Notes: a model not told the origin generated them from the sequence alone. A stretch of 64,000 bases of DNA from Brienomyrus brachyistius (GCF_023856365.1 NC_064544.1:22234399-22298398); one strand, 5' to 3'; positions 12,488 through 25,754 are shown, counted from the first letter of the stretch. Program-made: numbers and translations.

Positions 12488-13500
12488 CCTAACAAAACTG
12501 AACAAAGTGCGGCAGCCTGAGACAGCAGATGTACTATGTCTGTGGAATAAAAGACAACGAGATGTCTGAAACAATCACCTGCACTTGTATAGCGTTTGAA
12601 GTTTAAAGGATGATTACTGGTCGAACAGCATGATATATCCCTCCACCAAAAGCCCCTGGCTTAGACCACTGGTGGCAGTGTTGCTCTGGGCTACCATGGA
12701 TAATCTGGGATACCCTGAGCCAGAGACGCCCGGCCGAGCAGCAGCGTATAATGTGGTTACAGTGGCCATCCGTGTGTCTCTGCCCACTCGGTCTGTAGGG
12801 ACCGCCCACTCCGGGTTCAGTGCTGATCTGATCTCTGTGCAGGAAAAGCTGGGATCTCTGCTAACATATTAAAAGCTAATGTCCTTTTCCAGCAACAATG
12901 TGCCACCTGGGGACTTGGCAGACGGGGGCTGAATGGGGGGGGATTGGCGGAAGGAGATTCAAGGACTAAGAACATGTGAGTCCATCTGATATCAGTAGGA
13001 GAAGCGAAGAGAGGGGCATCCCGCCTGTCAGTGGAAACAGCAATGGCAGAGAGCCCCAGGGCTACGATCAGCAGGGGAATCTGCCAGAGGTCCTGCAGAG
13101 AGCCCAGCAGCATCTCAATAACATCACAGTTTCCATCAATTTACAAGAAAAAGATTAACTTTTCATCACCTCACCATATAATTTGAGGAGGATCCGATGC
13201 TGTAGCATTCCCAGCTACTTCATTCATTCAGTTTTGAGAATAATTATTTTCTCTTTGAAAAGGTGGATTACAATAATCCTATTATAATTATTGTGTTATA
13301 AAGTACAACTAAGGACAGAGACAGGGACATGGAATAAGACACCAAGTAAAATGGGACTATTTGACCTCAAAGACATATTTACATAATTATTCAATCTTAA
13401 AAGGAATGGCTGGGGGAAATCCACATGGTTTTATCCAGAAAGAGGCTGCATGCATGTATGGCCAAAACAATCAAATTATAATAAGCAAATGAAATCTATG

Positions 13501-13829
13501 GGGTCGCATGGTGGTGATTAGTACTGTCGCCTCACACCTCTGTGCCCAGGGTTTGAGTCTTCACTATGGTTCCACGTTCTCCCCGTGTCATTGTGGGGTT
13601 TCCTCCGGGTATGCCGGTTTCCCCCCACAGTCCAAAGACATGCTGAGGTTAATTGGAGTTACCAAATTGCCCAGGTGTGAATGTGTGAGTGAGTGATGTG
13701 TGAGTGTGCCCTGCCATAGATTGGTGCCCTGTCCTGGGTTGTTCCCTGCCTTGCTCCTGTAGCCCCCAGGACAGGCTCCAGGTGCCCCGTGACCTTGAAT
13801 AGGGAAAGTGGTTACAGAAAATGGACGGA
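13501..13829 (+). mobile_element. tRNA-headed SINE, plus orientation
   Basis: Starts with a tRNA-like head (GTCGCATGGTGGTGATTAGT, B-box-like GGTTTGAGTC at 13550-13559). A body follows with TTCTCCCCGTGTCATTGTGG, CCCCACAGTCCAAAGACATG and AATTGGAGTTACCAAATTGC, ending GAAAATGGACGGA. It is about 85% similar by eye to the copy at 36768-37126, read in the opposite direction. The internal 47-bp interval is present once, with degraded GGGCAC boundaries. It is not a tRNA gene: the cloverleaf is decayed and joined to an unrelated body. Confidence 0.88.
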
Positions 13830-14760
13830 AGTAAAGGGAGCCTGAAATACATAGGAATGGTATCAAAATCACTTATTTCTCAAGAAGAGGGAAACAGCCA
13901 AATGTTTGCCTGTCTCCACTATTGTTTAGCTGGGTAATTAAAACAGAGGCTTTGGGTTTTAGTACAAGGGATGCAGCAAACCCCCTTCAGAGGGCAACTC
14001 TGATGTGATCAGCCTGGCTTTTCCCCGGCCAACCATAATCCCATTGTAGAGTGGAGCCATGTACCCTGCAGGCTTGTGGGAAGAGGCTGGGAACACAGGG
14101 GGCGCGTCCAGGGCCACCCCAATTAGTAAGAGGGAAGCAGATACTGAGTCTCCATCAGCTTAACCCTGCCTATGAATTAGGCTGCACCATAATCACATTG
14201 GGCCAGCGTTACATCTTCATTAGTCAGCCATGTCGCAGGAATGCCTAGCTTTGATCACCGTCACTAATGCAGCCGGTGTGCAGTCTGCAGACACATCAGG
14301 ATAAGGGCATGGCTCCAGCTGTATCTGGAACGGATAGGTACAGAACTCATTGTGGAGACGGAGAATCCTGGAGGACTGAGTCAGCTTCTTAGGGGCATGA
14401 TTATGACACTGTCAGTATTTCAGCCAAATACAACTCATTGCGGAAGTGTAAAAGTGCGTTGAGGTTTGTTTAGTAATATTGCATGTTTAAGTTCTCTTAT
14501 TCACGTCGTATTTTTTTGGGGAAGGGGGCGGGCATAATTACCCTCATTAATATTAATGCACTTAATATTTGCAGGGTGAAAAAGTTGCCGTTCAAAGGCG
14601 AAATTAGGAATAGTTCACACGAAAAAATGGTTTTGAGATAAGTACTACTCACTATTAATATAGTCTATTGTGCGTACAGTCATCACAATGCACATATGAA
14701 TTTGGATGCAATAGTTCAAATCCATTTTCAGTTTTTACCATTTTTACTTTTTATTCATTC

Positions 14761-14761
<1 letters not shown>

Positions 14762-14817
<56 letters not shown>
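14762..14817. repeat. (TG)n microsatellite
   Basis: About 28 uninterrupted TG dinucleotides, ending in a short G run. Confidence 0.97.
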
Positions 14818-14818
<1 letters not shown>

Positions 14819-16775
14819 CGGGGGGACATACACCCTTCATGTTATGACTTCTTTGTAATCTCACATCTTTCTCGATGTGTCGCATATCAGGATTTAGAAA
14901 GTCAAGGGATCGATTGATCAACGTATCAATGGCGCGATAACTGTTCTGAAGTAATTATATATCAGAACACTTACCACTTATTGCAGTTTAAGAATTTTAA
15001 ATACAGAATGATACACGTTTTTCTTCTTTCTAGTGTAAACGCAACCGCTCATTTAAAAAACCCCAACTAACATTCGTCAGAGACAATTTGACGAACTATT
15101 TAAAAATCGAGGCGATCATATTCTAAATAGATTTTTAGGAGTAGCCTAGTTTTCACGTCAGCTTGCCTACAGGTGGAAATACAATTTTAAACTTCTACAG
15201 AAGACACTTCCGCTACAATCTTCTTCAACTTTTGGGAGAAAAAGAGCGTAAATTCTGCCTCGTATCAAATGGAAATTGGGGCCCGGGGTGCGATCAGAGA
15301 GGTTAGGTGTGAGAATTCACATGGAGCTAACATGTTTAAAAACTGCATGTGGTCCAACGGTAGCTGTTGGGCAATCCAGCAGGAAAAATGTGGGTCATTT
15401 TGTCTTGGGATTTTTTAGGGTAGGCTATTGTAAAATTCCCCTGGTGCATTTTGTTTGTGGTCCATGGGCGCGCAGTTCATCTAATAGTCATTAACATCCA
15501 TTAGAATCGTTTGAAGTGGTGGAACTCCTTTGTCCCTTTGCAAAAGGTTTAATATGAAATACAATGACTTCTGACGCCAGGACAAGATGAGTAAAACGAG
15601 CCTGACAGAGGCCACCGTGTGGAATAGCCCCTCAATGGTAATGGAGAATTCCAATCAATTCGTTTTAACGCGTTTTTCAGGAAATAGGATGGTTCCTGTT
15701 GCCTCGGGAATTCAAAAGGGACCTGATAGTTTATTTGAAGGACCCATACGAGCCAAGTGCCATCTGTAAACAGAAGTTTTAAGGGGGATTTTCAAGTGGA
15801 GGATCTGTAGCGGAGTTGCAGTTTTCGCTGTTTACTTCTCCACAACAAGTCACATCTGCCGTCTCATACATTCACAAATCACATAGGAAATGGTCCAAAG
15901 ATCTTAGTAAACTAACCCAAAATATGCCAGCCCAACGTCAAAATCACTCCGCTGACGTGATGAGAGAAAAGGATTTAAACTTCGCGATGTGATGGTGAGG
16001 TGATGGTGAGAAGTCCCTCATTCTCACACGACTGGCGTGAAAACAGGAAAGTGCTACTTTTACCATCTCATTCTGACGGGGTGAAAACTTCCAGGTTTTT
16101 AAGCGAAAAGGATTAGCTGAACACACTTACGTCCCGAGAAACAAAATAGTCAATTAGTTTATTTATGAATGTCACCCGAACGTTACCCATAAAACTGCAT
16201 CTTCACCTGTCTCAGCCCGCAGGATGATTTTATTTTCATTGTACTTTCTGGTTAGTTTTTGGGAAGCGGATGAAAAATAAAATCGTATGGTTATGTAACA
16301 AAGGATATTCGTAATTAATTGATATACCACAGCAATTACTAACAACCCATTAAAGAGCATTTTATCGTATTATGTCTTAAGTAGCCTACGAAATCATTCA
16401 CATGCTTTAAGTATAAATAGAATGTATGAAACATTTGAGTTTCATATTGTAGCCGCATATTGAGCATTAATATTGCTGGTTCCCATAAAAAGAAAAAAAG
16501 ACAAACGGGCTGAACTGGTTTTAAGGATTTTCTTTTACACGAGACAAACAAAAGAGAAAAAACGTTCAGTATAGTTCAGTATAATTGTTAAGTATAATTT
16601 GATATATATTTTTCCGTTTCATACGCATCAGTCGAAATGGTAATTTGTAAGTAGATTATAAAGAATTTGCCGCAACATTTTGAATTAATCCTGCTCGACG
16701 GAAACACCGGCACACATCTGATGCTCCATTTAAATTGCATAGTTAAATGCAATTTGTTCTTTATGTTTGGGTGGC

Positions 16776-16798
16776 GGGGGGGGGGGGGGGGGGGGGGG
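16776..16798. repeat. Poly-G tract (23 G)
   Basis: An uninterrupted run of G following TGGGTGGC. Its length in the assembly should be treated as uncertain. Confidence 0.95.
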
Positions 16799-16959
16799 CA
16801 CAGCGAATCTGTTGTGCGAATTGACGTTGCGCTTCACACACAGTGTTACTTGTAGCCTACTTTCTATTTACATTAATCAAAAGAGCCACTATTAACGCTT
16901 CCGATAATGTACCACCAAATGTGATGAATTCATTCATTCATTATTGTTTTTATTAAGCA

Positions 16960-16960
<1 letters not shown>

Positions 16961-17007
<47 letters not shown>
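16961..17007. repeat. (ATT)n microsatellite
   Basis: About 15 copies of ATT, followed by interrupted AAC/AAT triplets to about 17055. Confidence 0.95.
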
Positions 17008-18095
17008 CAGCAACAACAAAACAACAACAATAATAGTAGTAATAATAATAACAACGAAGTAGTAGTATTCACGCAAATATTAAAGTATCAGATGCTATTG
17101 CTTATGCTACATTAATAACAGCAGATGTCTGCAGCCAGTGGCGCTGCTAAGGCTTACCGTTAAGGGCATGAGCCCCAGTTCTTTTCAGTAGTATATTTAG
17201 CCGAATATTTTTGTATCAGAAAGTTAATTTTGTGTCATCCAGTTATAGTACATATTATTTAAGTGCTGCAGAGCGGAACCGTATAGATATCAAGAGTATT
17301 ACAGCACACAGGCCTATTTTATGCCGAGGAGCTCAGGCGACACAACCTATATATGACAGCCAAAGAACAAGCCTGCCTTGTCGGATATTAAACGAAGACG
17401 ATGTTTCTCCATCCTAGTCATGCCTTTCCCGTTTTATTTCTTTCCTCGCTAAATGTCGATAATTTATAAGCACAGAGACAATATTTTAAAAACACTAATC
17501 TTTGAATTATGAGGTATCGGTTATGTCTATATAAGTCCAATTTAATAAGCAAAAATGGGCAAAATTAGCCTGGATTGATTTTTAAACATGTTGATATATA
17601 CTGCCGGAGCTCAGAAGTGTGTGTTGCGTGAGTATATTTTACGGTGGTTTTTTAAAGTTCCTCAGGCTCTGCCGATCACACAGTGATGGAAACAAGATGC
17701 TTTTGTAATTCACATTAGTAGGATTAGGGTTAGTTAGAAGATCAGAAGAATGGAACTTTTACAGTAAAATCATTTCAACCACAGTAAAGCAGTTATTGCG
17801 ATAACTGTCATGATTTAGTTGATCACAATTGAATTGTGAAATTACAAATAAATATACTTGAAAGGTGAAATGTCCAGAAGTGAATCATACAACTTATACA
17901 TTTCACAGTAGACAGAGTGTGTTATTTTGATGCTTTAATACGTTGATTTAATGGAGGGAAATAAAAGTGAACATTGTGAAGCAGAGCTGGAACGAGCAGG
18001 AGGGTTAGGGTTGTGGGGGTTAAGGTTGTTATAGTTAGCGTTAGCATTTTTCCCATAGAAGTGAATGAGTGGCCCCCATAAGGATAGCTATACCC

Positions 18096-18098
<3 letters not shown>

Positions 18099-18152
<54 letters not shown>
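18099..18152. repeat. (TG)n microsatellite
   Basis: About 27 TG dinucleotides followed by GGCCATATATATA. It is read as a His/Thr repeat in the antisense frames, which are not genes. Confidence 0.97.
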
Positions 18153-18153
<1 letters not shown>

Positions 18154-19661
18154 CCATATATATATTGCATTGTAGGGACCAAATATCCCTACAATGTGAC
18201 AAAACTCTGTTAGCTTGAGATTGTGGGGGCAAAATTTATCTTATAAATCTCTGTGAAAGCAATAAAAAGATTAAAAATGTCAAAAGTATTTTGCTTGGTT
18301 ACTAATGGCTGTTATAACCATGGTTGTTTGTTTAAGGGTATGGTTGTTTAAGGGTTATGGCCATAAAAATGAATGGGGAGTCCCCACACAGATATGAATG
18401 CAATCATATGTGTGAGTGACTGAGAGAGAGAGACAAGGAGAGACTAATGTTTACAATTTTATTATTGATATGGTACTTGTAAGTGGTATAGACTGTAAAT
18501 ATTCTTTTCAAAATGGTTCGATATGGGATTTGTAGATCTATCTCGGACTCCAGTACAAGGGTCAGAGAAAAGCCCTAGATATTATGGGATGTGCCCCAAA
18601 TGTTTTTAGAAGCTAGAAATGCCTTGGACTGCAACTAACATTATAACATTATTATAAAAAGGCAGTGTTAATTCATTTAAACGGATTACGAACCTATTAA
18701 TCACCACTTATTGCCCAATAAAAAGCTAGTGCCTCTTGTTCACTTTCTAATATTGAATTTTTATGGCTCTCAGGGGTGTCAGTGAAGAGCATGAACATTA
18801 ATTCTTAAAAGAGAAACCCTTTTAGCTTCAAATGTCAGCTTAAATTTTAGCGTAAGCAGCGCAGCATCTTTCACGTTAACGGTGCATCATCAAAGCCCAG
18901 CAAGTTTGGCCACCGCTGCACAGGCTGTGCCTAGTAGCCCTCAGAGGGGAGATACAAGACTGATTCCTGCTCATCCCCTTCCCCCGACCGCCCATCTGAA
19001 CAGGTCCTGAGGGGCCAGGGAGCGGCTCCCACGAAGTGAGGTGCCCAGGAGACCATCGGGCCAGCTGTCATCACAGGCGCCTAGCCCAGCTTTCTGTTTG
19101 CACACATTTCCCCAGGTGTTGGGTCATTCTTAGCTGTGCAAACAGGAAGCGTGTGAAGGTCCACACAGCCATAGCAGTCCCCCTCAGCACCGACATACTG
19201 CCCGCACCTGACAGACACTGATGGATCTAGAAGCTCATGCCAGATAATAAAAACTGTCCAGTCGGAGGAGAAGCAAGAGCATCACTAGAGATTTTGTAGC
19301 CCCATGAAAACATGTCATTGGGGCCAACAACCGAGTAATGTTCCAAGTTTTTTAGGGCTCCAGGAATCATCCTAACTCCCCCCCCCTTGTGGTGCTCCTG
19401 AGGGGAGGTAAGTGACATTCCTAATGGACAATCCATAAATTTGGCTTAAATTACTTGGCTAAGGAAAACAAAATGCTTTGTGAAGTCCTTAATCTCCATA
19501 TTTGTTGACTGTTTTTGCTTTCCCTGTAGATCTGAAGAGTAAACCCCAATTACACACCGTTTTCCACTTGCCTGTGTAATGCTAGACTAGATAAATCACA
19601 TTTTCACTAATGATGATGTTTGTTTTAGTGATTCTTTTAAAATAATTTGATATACAAGTTA

Positions 19662-20922
19662 CAGTCGCTCCTCCACTTACAAACAAAGAGGACTGTAAGT
19701 CCAAATTGTGTTCCTTGGGCTCATGGGCATCGTTAGGCCTATTTAGGGTGGGCGTCAGCCCCCCCCCCCCCCCCCAAAAAAAAAAATATGATCCCAAGCC
19801 CTCCCTAAAAATATTTATCATACTATTTTTAAATTTTATATCCGTACATTTCGTACAAGGTATCACTGAGAGCAGGTACGCACTTAACAAATAGAAGCAA
19901 GACTACGAATTGAAATTAACAATAATATTGTAAGACCAGCTATCATTATTTAATTAAAATGATGTACTGACTGTTTAAGCTGCTATAGGTAGACGCGGGC
20001 ATTAGGACCCAGGCGGAAGCTACATGTCGCTGCTTGTTAGCGAATAGCAACATTTATCCGCAGTTCAACAGAAAGAAGCGGCCAGATAATTATTAATTGT
20101 AAGACTAAATCCTCATTTGGGAAACTAAATCTTTGAGAAATATTCATGCTTCTTTTGTTCTGTCAGATTTTACTAGGAAATAAATTACCAGTGAATAAAC
20201 TAATGATTGTACCACATCATTATGTTATCTTCTGTTCTGTGTTGGTAGTCTGTCTTCAGTTGCATAGAGAAATGGTTAATCAGTGGTAAAAACAAGCAAA
20301 AAGAAAGAGGAGTTGTGAAACTACATATTATATTATGTTTTACATTTAATATTATTAAATGCATTGTTGGATGTATTTGCTGGCATATTTTTAATAACAG
20401 AACGCCAACATGTAGGCTGTTAAAAAAATCTCATGGACTCATTTAGACTGTAATTAAAAAAAAAAAAAAAGATATACATCCTAAAGACTAAGGAGACCAA
20501 AGACAGAGAATCTTCCAGAGAAGCATGTGAAATAACGTGAACCAGATAACAGCATAATTTCTGTACATGAAATAATAAAATTAAAGAAGCCTGTTTAGGT
20601 TTGGTGAAAAATGTTCAACCCTCTATACGCACTAATTCGTTCTTACAACCCTGGGGGCTACACGCCCCATGTCTTCCAATCAGAGTGACGTCACTGCTCC
20701 CGTTTCCTGTCCGCAACATCATTTTTTTTCTGCGCGCCAGTTCCGCCCAGTACGACTTCTGGCCTCTACTCCCACCGCGCAGCGTAGTGTGCGTACTCCC
20801 AGCACCCTAGTTCGTTATACTTGCGTATCCCCTTAAAATGATGCTGAATAACGACTTACGAACATTTCAAGTTACGAGCGGCCGTTCGGAACGTAACTCA
20901 TTCGTAAGTAGAGGAGCGTCCG
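19662..20922. mobile_element. Tigger/pogo-like DNA transposon, non-autonomous
   Basis: Terminal inverted repeats of about 22-24 bp: the left end reads CAGTCGCTCCTCCACTTAC, and the right end in reverse complement reads CGGACGCTCCTCTACTTAC. Both ends are flanked by TA (19660-19661 and 20923-20924), the target duplication expected of Tc1/mariner/pogo elements. The 1.26-kb interior has no transposase frame, so the copy could move only in trans. A GGGTGGGCGTCAGC-C17-A11 stretch at 19745-19786 may be a nested insertion. The right part (20590-20920) is GC-richer and contains runs such as CTTGCGTATCCCC. Confidence 0.75.
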
Positions 20923-21164
20923 TACACAGATATGGGAGAATTCAGTGACAAACTCATTTAATGACTTTGTGTAATTAAAATCAAAGGAATATCTGTGATT
21001 GGAATCTTATCGAGGCTTAGTTATCATTGTTTTAAAACGAAATGTTCTTTGTTGAACGCCGTTTCAAACTAAGTTGTTCAAATATTAATAAGACAATACC
21101 GCAATAAAAATAGCGCATTGAATATGGACAGTTTTCCATGACAGGTATAGCAAGCAAAATAATA

Positions 21165-21325
21165 TTATACTTATTCCCCAAGGTTTCTTCCTTCTAGGGA
21201 GTTTTTCCTTGCCACTGCAGGATCTGGCTTGCTCCCCCGGGGGGGGGGGGGGGGGGGGGCTTTAAAGCGCTGTAAAGTGCTTTGAGACAAATGTAATATC
21301 GTGAAAACGCGCTATACAATTTTTT
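21165..21325 (+). mobile_element. Interspersed repeat copy 1, with poly-G tract
   Basis: Contains AAGGTTTCTTCCTTCTAGGG, AGTTTTTCCTTGCCACTG and GTGCTTTGAGACAAATGTAA, then a GCGCTATACAATTTTT tail. It matches 22350-22553. A C5G21 block (21234-21259) replaces the CACTGGGGGCTTTGGG segment of the other copy, apparently by G-run expansion. The family is common in fish genomes; I do not assign a class. Confidence 0.75.
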
Positions 21326-22349
21326 AAAAAGAAGACAGGAGGCAAGAGTTAAGCGGGAAGTTATGTTCTCTTAAGATTAGTTTTGCTTCCTTTTACTTGC
21401 ATAGCAGACTAGACGTTTACGTGAAGTTGTTCTGGTTGTGTACATTATCCAAATGCACCACTTGCCTGCTTATAATAACGTTTCGCTTGGGCTGCAATGA
21501 GAAGTAGATACCGTGTGCTTGATTTTGTGGGAGTTTTTGATTGACATGTATGTAATACAGCTCACGGATGGACTGTTATCAGCTGTAATACTGTAATGCC
21601 ACATAGGTTGTTCTGGACAAATAACTATTCAACAAGCTAGCCTTAGAAATTCTGCATGTCTTGTATTTACCCAATCAGTACATATCTTTGTGCAATAGCT
21701 ACACCGATAACACCACATCGTTAGGTCTATATGTAGCTAATTTCCATTTGGTTTACGCCTATAATCAGAAAAAGACTGACTCACAGAATTAATAACTACT
21801 TGTATTTCTATTACCGTAAATTAAATTATATTTAAGTTTTACTGGAACTATGGCGACATCGTGTGGACAGTTTAAGTATTGTCAAAAACAACGAACATAC
21901 TTATAAAAGCGACCACGGCGCCGCTAGAGATTTTGGAAGACATGAAATCACATCATATTGGGCCCTCAATCTAGAGCAATCGAATTATGTACAAGATTTT
22001 TTTTAATCATCCTAATTACCGTGCATTAGTTACGTACTGCCACATGTTCGTTAATCACTAATTATTCTATACTGTTTGTTCATGATTTGTACTTGAATAA
22101 TAACTGAGTTACTAAGTTACTTGTGCCCTGAAGTGAAGTGATATTCGTATCAAACCATGATATGTAATACCAAATGAATACCAAAAATTATATGTAATAT
22201 AATACACATAATATACAATATTATCAGAGCAAATTACGTCTAAAATAATATTTTAACTCGCATTAATTTAAAAACCATACATTAAAAGCACAACTGCTTA
22301 TTAGCCTTTTTTTGAGGATAAAAGAGGGTTTTTTTTTACTCTTATTTGA

Positions 22350-22553
22350 CTATCCCTGCCGCCCCCTGGAGGATGGGCTCCCCCTTTGAGTCTGGTCCCT
22401 CCCAAGGTTTCTTCCTTCTTGGGAGTTTTTCCTTGCCACTGTCGCCTTTGGCTTACTCACTGGGGGCTTTGGGCGAGGATACTGTAAAGCGCTTTGAGAC
22501 AATGTAATGTTGTGATAATGCGCTATATAAAAGTAAATTTGTTGTTGTTGTAA
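22350..22553 (+). mobile_element. Interspersed repeat copy 2
   Basis: A fuller version of the element at 21165: CCCCCTGGAGGATGGGCTCC, CCCAAGGTTTCTTCCTTCTT, GGGAGTTTTTCCTTGCCACT, GCTTTGAGACAATGTAATGT and GCGCTATATAAAAG, ending in a (TTG)n tail. The tail implies retroposition in plus orientation. Confidence 0.75.
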
Positions 22554-23039
22554 TTCAGTTCCCTGGCTGTACCTAGATAATTCAGTTAAATTGTATATGT
22601 CGGGTGGCAGAAAAGGCAAGCAAAGGTGGATGCAAATGCGAAAAAGCACTATGCATGGTGTCGGAGCTGTTATGATGTGGAAATTGCTATTAATCCTACA
22701 CCCCTACCATTACCGTAAATGGGCTTTGTTACTTAGTGTTTTGTTTACTATATAGGCACAGTACTCAGAATTGTCTAGTATGATCTTTTGAAATATTATA
22801 TTCTTGAACAGGGCTTGTCAATCCTGTAGAGAACACAAGTGGCTGCCTAGAGCTCCAACTTCTGAAGGATGCTTATGGGAGCCAATTTCATGGGCTGAGA
22901 CAAAATGGACTTGGCTGGCCCTTGAAGTACTCACATCCTCTGCAGTGCTGGGACAGAACAGCTAAGTAATATATGGGAAGGGAGAAGGTATCAAGAATGC
23001 TTTAGTCACCAAAAAAAAAAATACACACATATAAACAAC

Positions 23040-23360
23040 ATTGTAAGTGAAGTGGGCCGTCACACGATTACTCACGATTAATGTGGCTGAGACGCAGTTG
23101 GCAACGAAGCTTGCCATATTCGAAAATTAAAACCTCTATCCATATTCCAGGCATTAATTCTGGTCAGAGTCGTGGGGGATAATTAACCCCGATGTGTTAA
23201 TATGTTACACACCCTCAAAAGGCAGTGTAGTGGAAAAACACTGACTATTAGTTTAAAAAGTATTTTATTTGAGCAATAATTAGTTGTGTCTGGGTAACTC
23301 ATTATCAGATTTATTGTTCCGGTCACCGAGTAATGTTACTCATTAAAAGGGCCACAATGA
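23040..23360. promoter_or_regulatory. Candidate emx enhancer-like stretch
   Basis: Non-repetitive stretch 2.4 kb upstream of the emx start. It has several homeodomain-type cores (ATTAATTC, GATAATTAACC near 23178-23188, CAATAATTAG near 23275-23284) and no open frame. Candidate only, from composition and motif clustering. Confidence 0.3.
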
Positions 23361-25112
23361 AGATTAAAGAAACACATATGCACTGAAAAGTAGGACAATT
23401 ACAAATATAAATGTCCGTCTAGAAACAAGAAAACAACAGTTTCGATTACCTATACCGTTTTTTTTAATTATCTGGGCCCGGTTTATCGAAGCTTTTTAAT
23501 ACTACGTCGTTCATAAGTTCTATCTTTTAACATAGAACTGTACATCCATCAAGCGTCCTTAGGCATGTAGTCCAAATTTTTGTTGTTTTTAGTCTTGCCT
23601 TTTTTCTGGGGTGGAATGGCGGCGCAGGGCTATAGCACGTTGCTTCACACCTCTTGGACCAGGGTGCAGTGTTCATGTCGTCCCCGTGTGTTAAAGTGAA
23701 GTGGAGTTAGCAAAGGAATTCTGTCGTTTTCTTTTGGAAAGCTGATCAGTACTTTCAACTGATACGCTCTTCTATAAAAACGTTTTAATGAGACAAGGAA
23801 GCTACTATTCCTTTTCTTTTGATGAAATGTCGGATATGCCGGCAGAAGCTATAAACCTATAAAATGCAGAGTAATCATCATTAGGGGGCGCTATAACATA
23901 GCTCTGAACGTAGGTTCCATGCATCTCTTCAAAATCATTTGAGGGTTATGACTTTGACGTGGAACGTCAAAAAAATTAGTAAGTGGAATAATAAATTACT
24001 GTGCTAGAAGGTAAATGTTTTTCTTGAAGATTTAATTGTACAAGCAAGGAGATGGATACGCATGGCAACTTACTATTGTGAGTCTATGGTTAACTGGCCT
24101 TTTTTTCAGGATTTGGATAAAGCTACACTTTAACGAGACCATACGCTTTTTATAAAAACTGTTTAGCTGAAGGTGTAGTTTTAAAGTATGTCAAAGATTT
24201 CGTTTCCCTTGACTTACTGCAGCTGGGTTTAACGGTCTTGGGATAAAAAGTTCCAGGATTCAAGAAACAAGTCGTGGTCTACAAAGGAAACTCACCAAAA
24301 GCATAAACTGCTCCTGATCGTCTAGCAGTTAGGATTTGGTGATCTCCCCGCAGTCTAGCTTTCATTACAGTTCATTATTTTTTTGTTATTGCATTAATGT
24401 TAGCATTTAATAAAGAAAACAAAGAACACCTATACCACTGCACAAAATCACAGAGCAAGCGCGAGGCCGTCTTCCCAGTTTTACTTCTTATTATTTGTCT
24501 GATTTTAAACAATTTGAACTCATTTCAGCGCCACCAAATACTTTTGTTGGGATTTTGCTGTGAAAACCGAGACTTGCTCCTACGATCGAAATACTGAATA
24601 GGTTCCAAAGATTTCAACAGCGTGACATGATATCTGTTCATTGCTAAGGGATGTTTGGCTCTTTTGGGAGAAATATCACCTTTCTGTCTTTCTCTCTCAC
24701 TTTTGTGTGCCGATGAACACTGATTTGCATGGCGTCCTGTCTGGTCAGCAATAGCAATAGCTGTCTATCTGTAGCTGTGTATGCATTTTGTAGAGACACT
24801 GGTGTGCCTGTACCTGTAACTGTTTAGTGTCCCGCGTCCTGTTGAGGGACTTTGGCGTATCCTTTGTCTTGCCGTATTGTAACATTGTATTGTAACAAGA
24901 GATTATACCTTTGTTTCTTACTGCAGTCTATTATTGACAGAATTGTTAAATAGTCTCTAATGCAGTGCCAGATTTGAAATCGCAGGCAGTAGACAATTTC
25001 AATGCCACCTGAGAGTTAGGAGCATTGAATGATAACTGTGGTATGATATGCAGACTCCATACACAAAAGCAAAGATGGCATTCCAGCCCCCAACCCTGGA
25101 GGTGAGGCAACA

Positions 25113-25345
25113 GGATGATGATAATGATGATGATGATGATGATGATGTTGATTGTTGTTGTTGCATGTTGGCTCAGTGGGTAGTGCTGTCAGTGTTGCGT
25201 ATATGTCCCGTGATGGATTGGCATCTCGTTCATAACGTACCCCAACCTCGTACCCTATATGCTGCTTGGCATATGCTACATCAGTCTCATCCCACCTCCA
25301 ACCCACGATCACGTACATGACAACCGTTTGAAAAATGAATGGAGA
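25113..25345 (+). mobile_element. GAT microsatellite plus decayed SINE fragment
   Basis: A (GAT)n/(TTG)n tract at 25113-25163 is followed by GGCTCAGTGGGTAGTGCTGT, GTCCCGTGATGGATTGGCAT and an ATGAATGGA end. These resemble the head and tail of the plus-oriented tRNA-type SINE with the middle deleted. It lies about 0.4 kb upstream of emx exon 1. Confidence 0.55.
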
Positions 25346-25429
25346 GTAAATGTTAAAAGCTACCACTAAATCTTAGCACATTCTCATTCCGGAAAGAACT
25401 GCTATTTTGGACAGAAGTCGTTGTTAAGT

Positions 25430-25754
25430 CATTAATGTAAAGCGCCGGCAAAGGCATTGGCTGCTGCAGACGCTGACTGGGAAGCTTCCCAAAGCACCGT
25501 GTGCCTGATCCACCCTTTCAGACAGGTATCGGTATCCAATCAGAGAGACTCTGCCAGGTGTCACTCGGCTCTCGCTCTCATTCCCGTCACTTCGTTGACC
25601 TTCCTGCAGATCGTAACACGTGTCGGCTTCTAATTGTCTTTAATGCTCTAACCATTTTCCACCCACCGTTTTCTGTATGAATCATTTGCTTTAAAATGCA
25701 CTGAGGAGTGCACGAGGAAGCACTAACTTTTCCCTAGGACTTTTCAAAACGACA
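25430..25754 (+). promoter_or_regulatory. emx1: emx proximal promoter and 5' UTR
   Basis: GC-richer interval directly before the emx ATG, with a CCAAT box at 25536-25540 (ATCCAATCAGAG), GC-containing stretches (AAAGCGCCGGCAAAGG at 25440) and a CACGTG-like CACGTGTCGG near 25617. No TATA box is evident, so the start site cannot be placed exactly. Confidence 0.45.

Larger units (their letters stand above)
10215..25430. other. Intergenic region between noto and emx
   Basis: About 15 kb with no supported exon. It is mostly AT-rich DNA with a repeat fragment (12318-12487), a SINE (13501-13829), simple repeats, a Tigger-like transposon (19662-20922) and two copies of an interspersed repeat (21165-21325, 22350-22553). 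Stretches with moderate composition and homeodomain-type cores (about 15540-15740, 18660-18860, 23040-23360) are candidate enhancers. A small tandem TTTATGGAATCAC-type repeat lies at about 12095-12180. Fragments of SINE sequence occur at 11011-11060 and 23610-23700. Confidence 0.55.
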
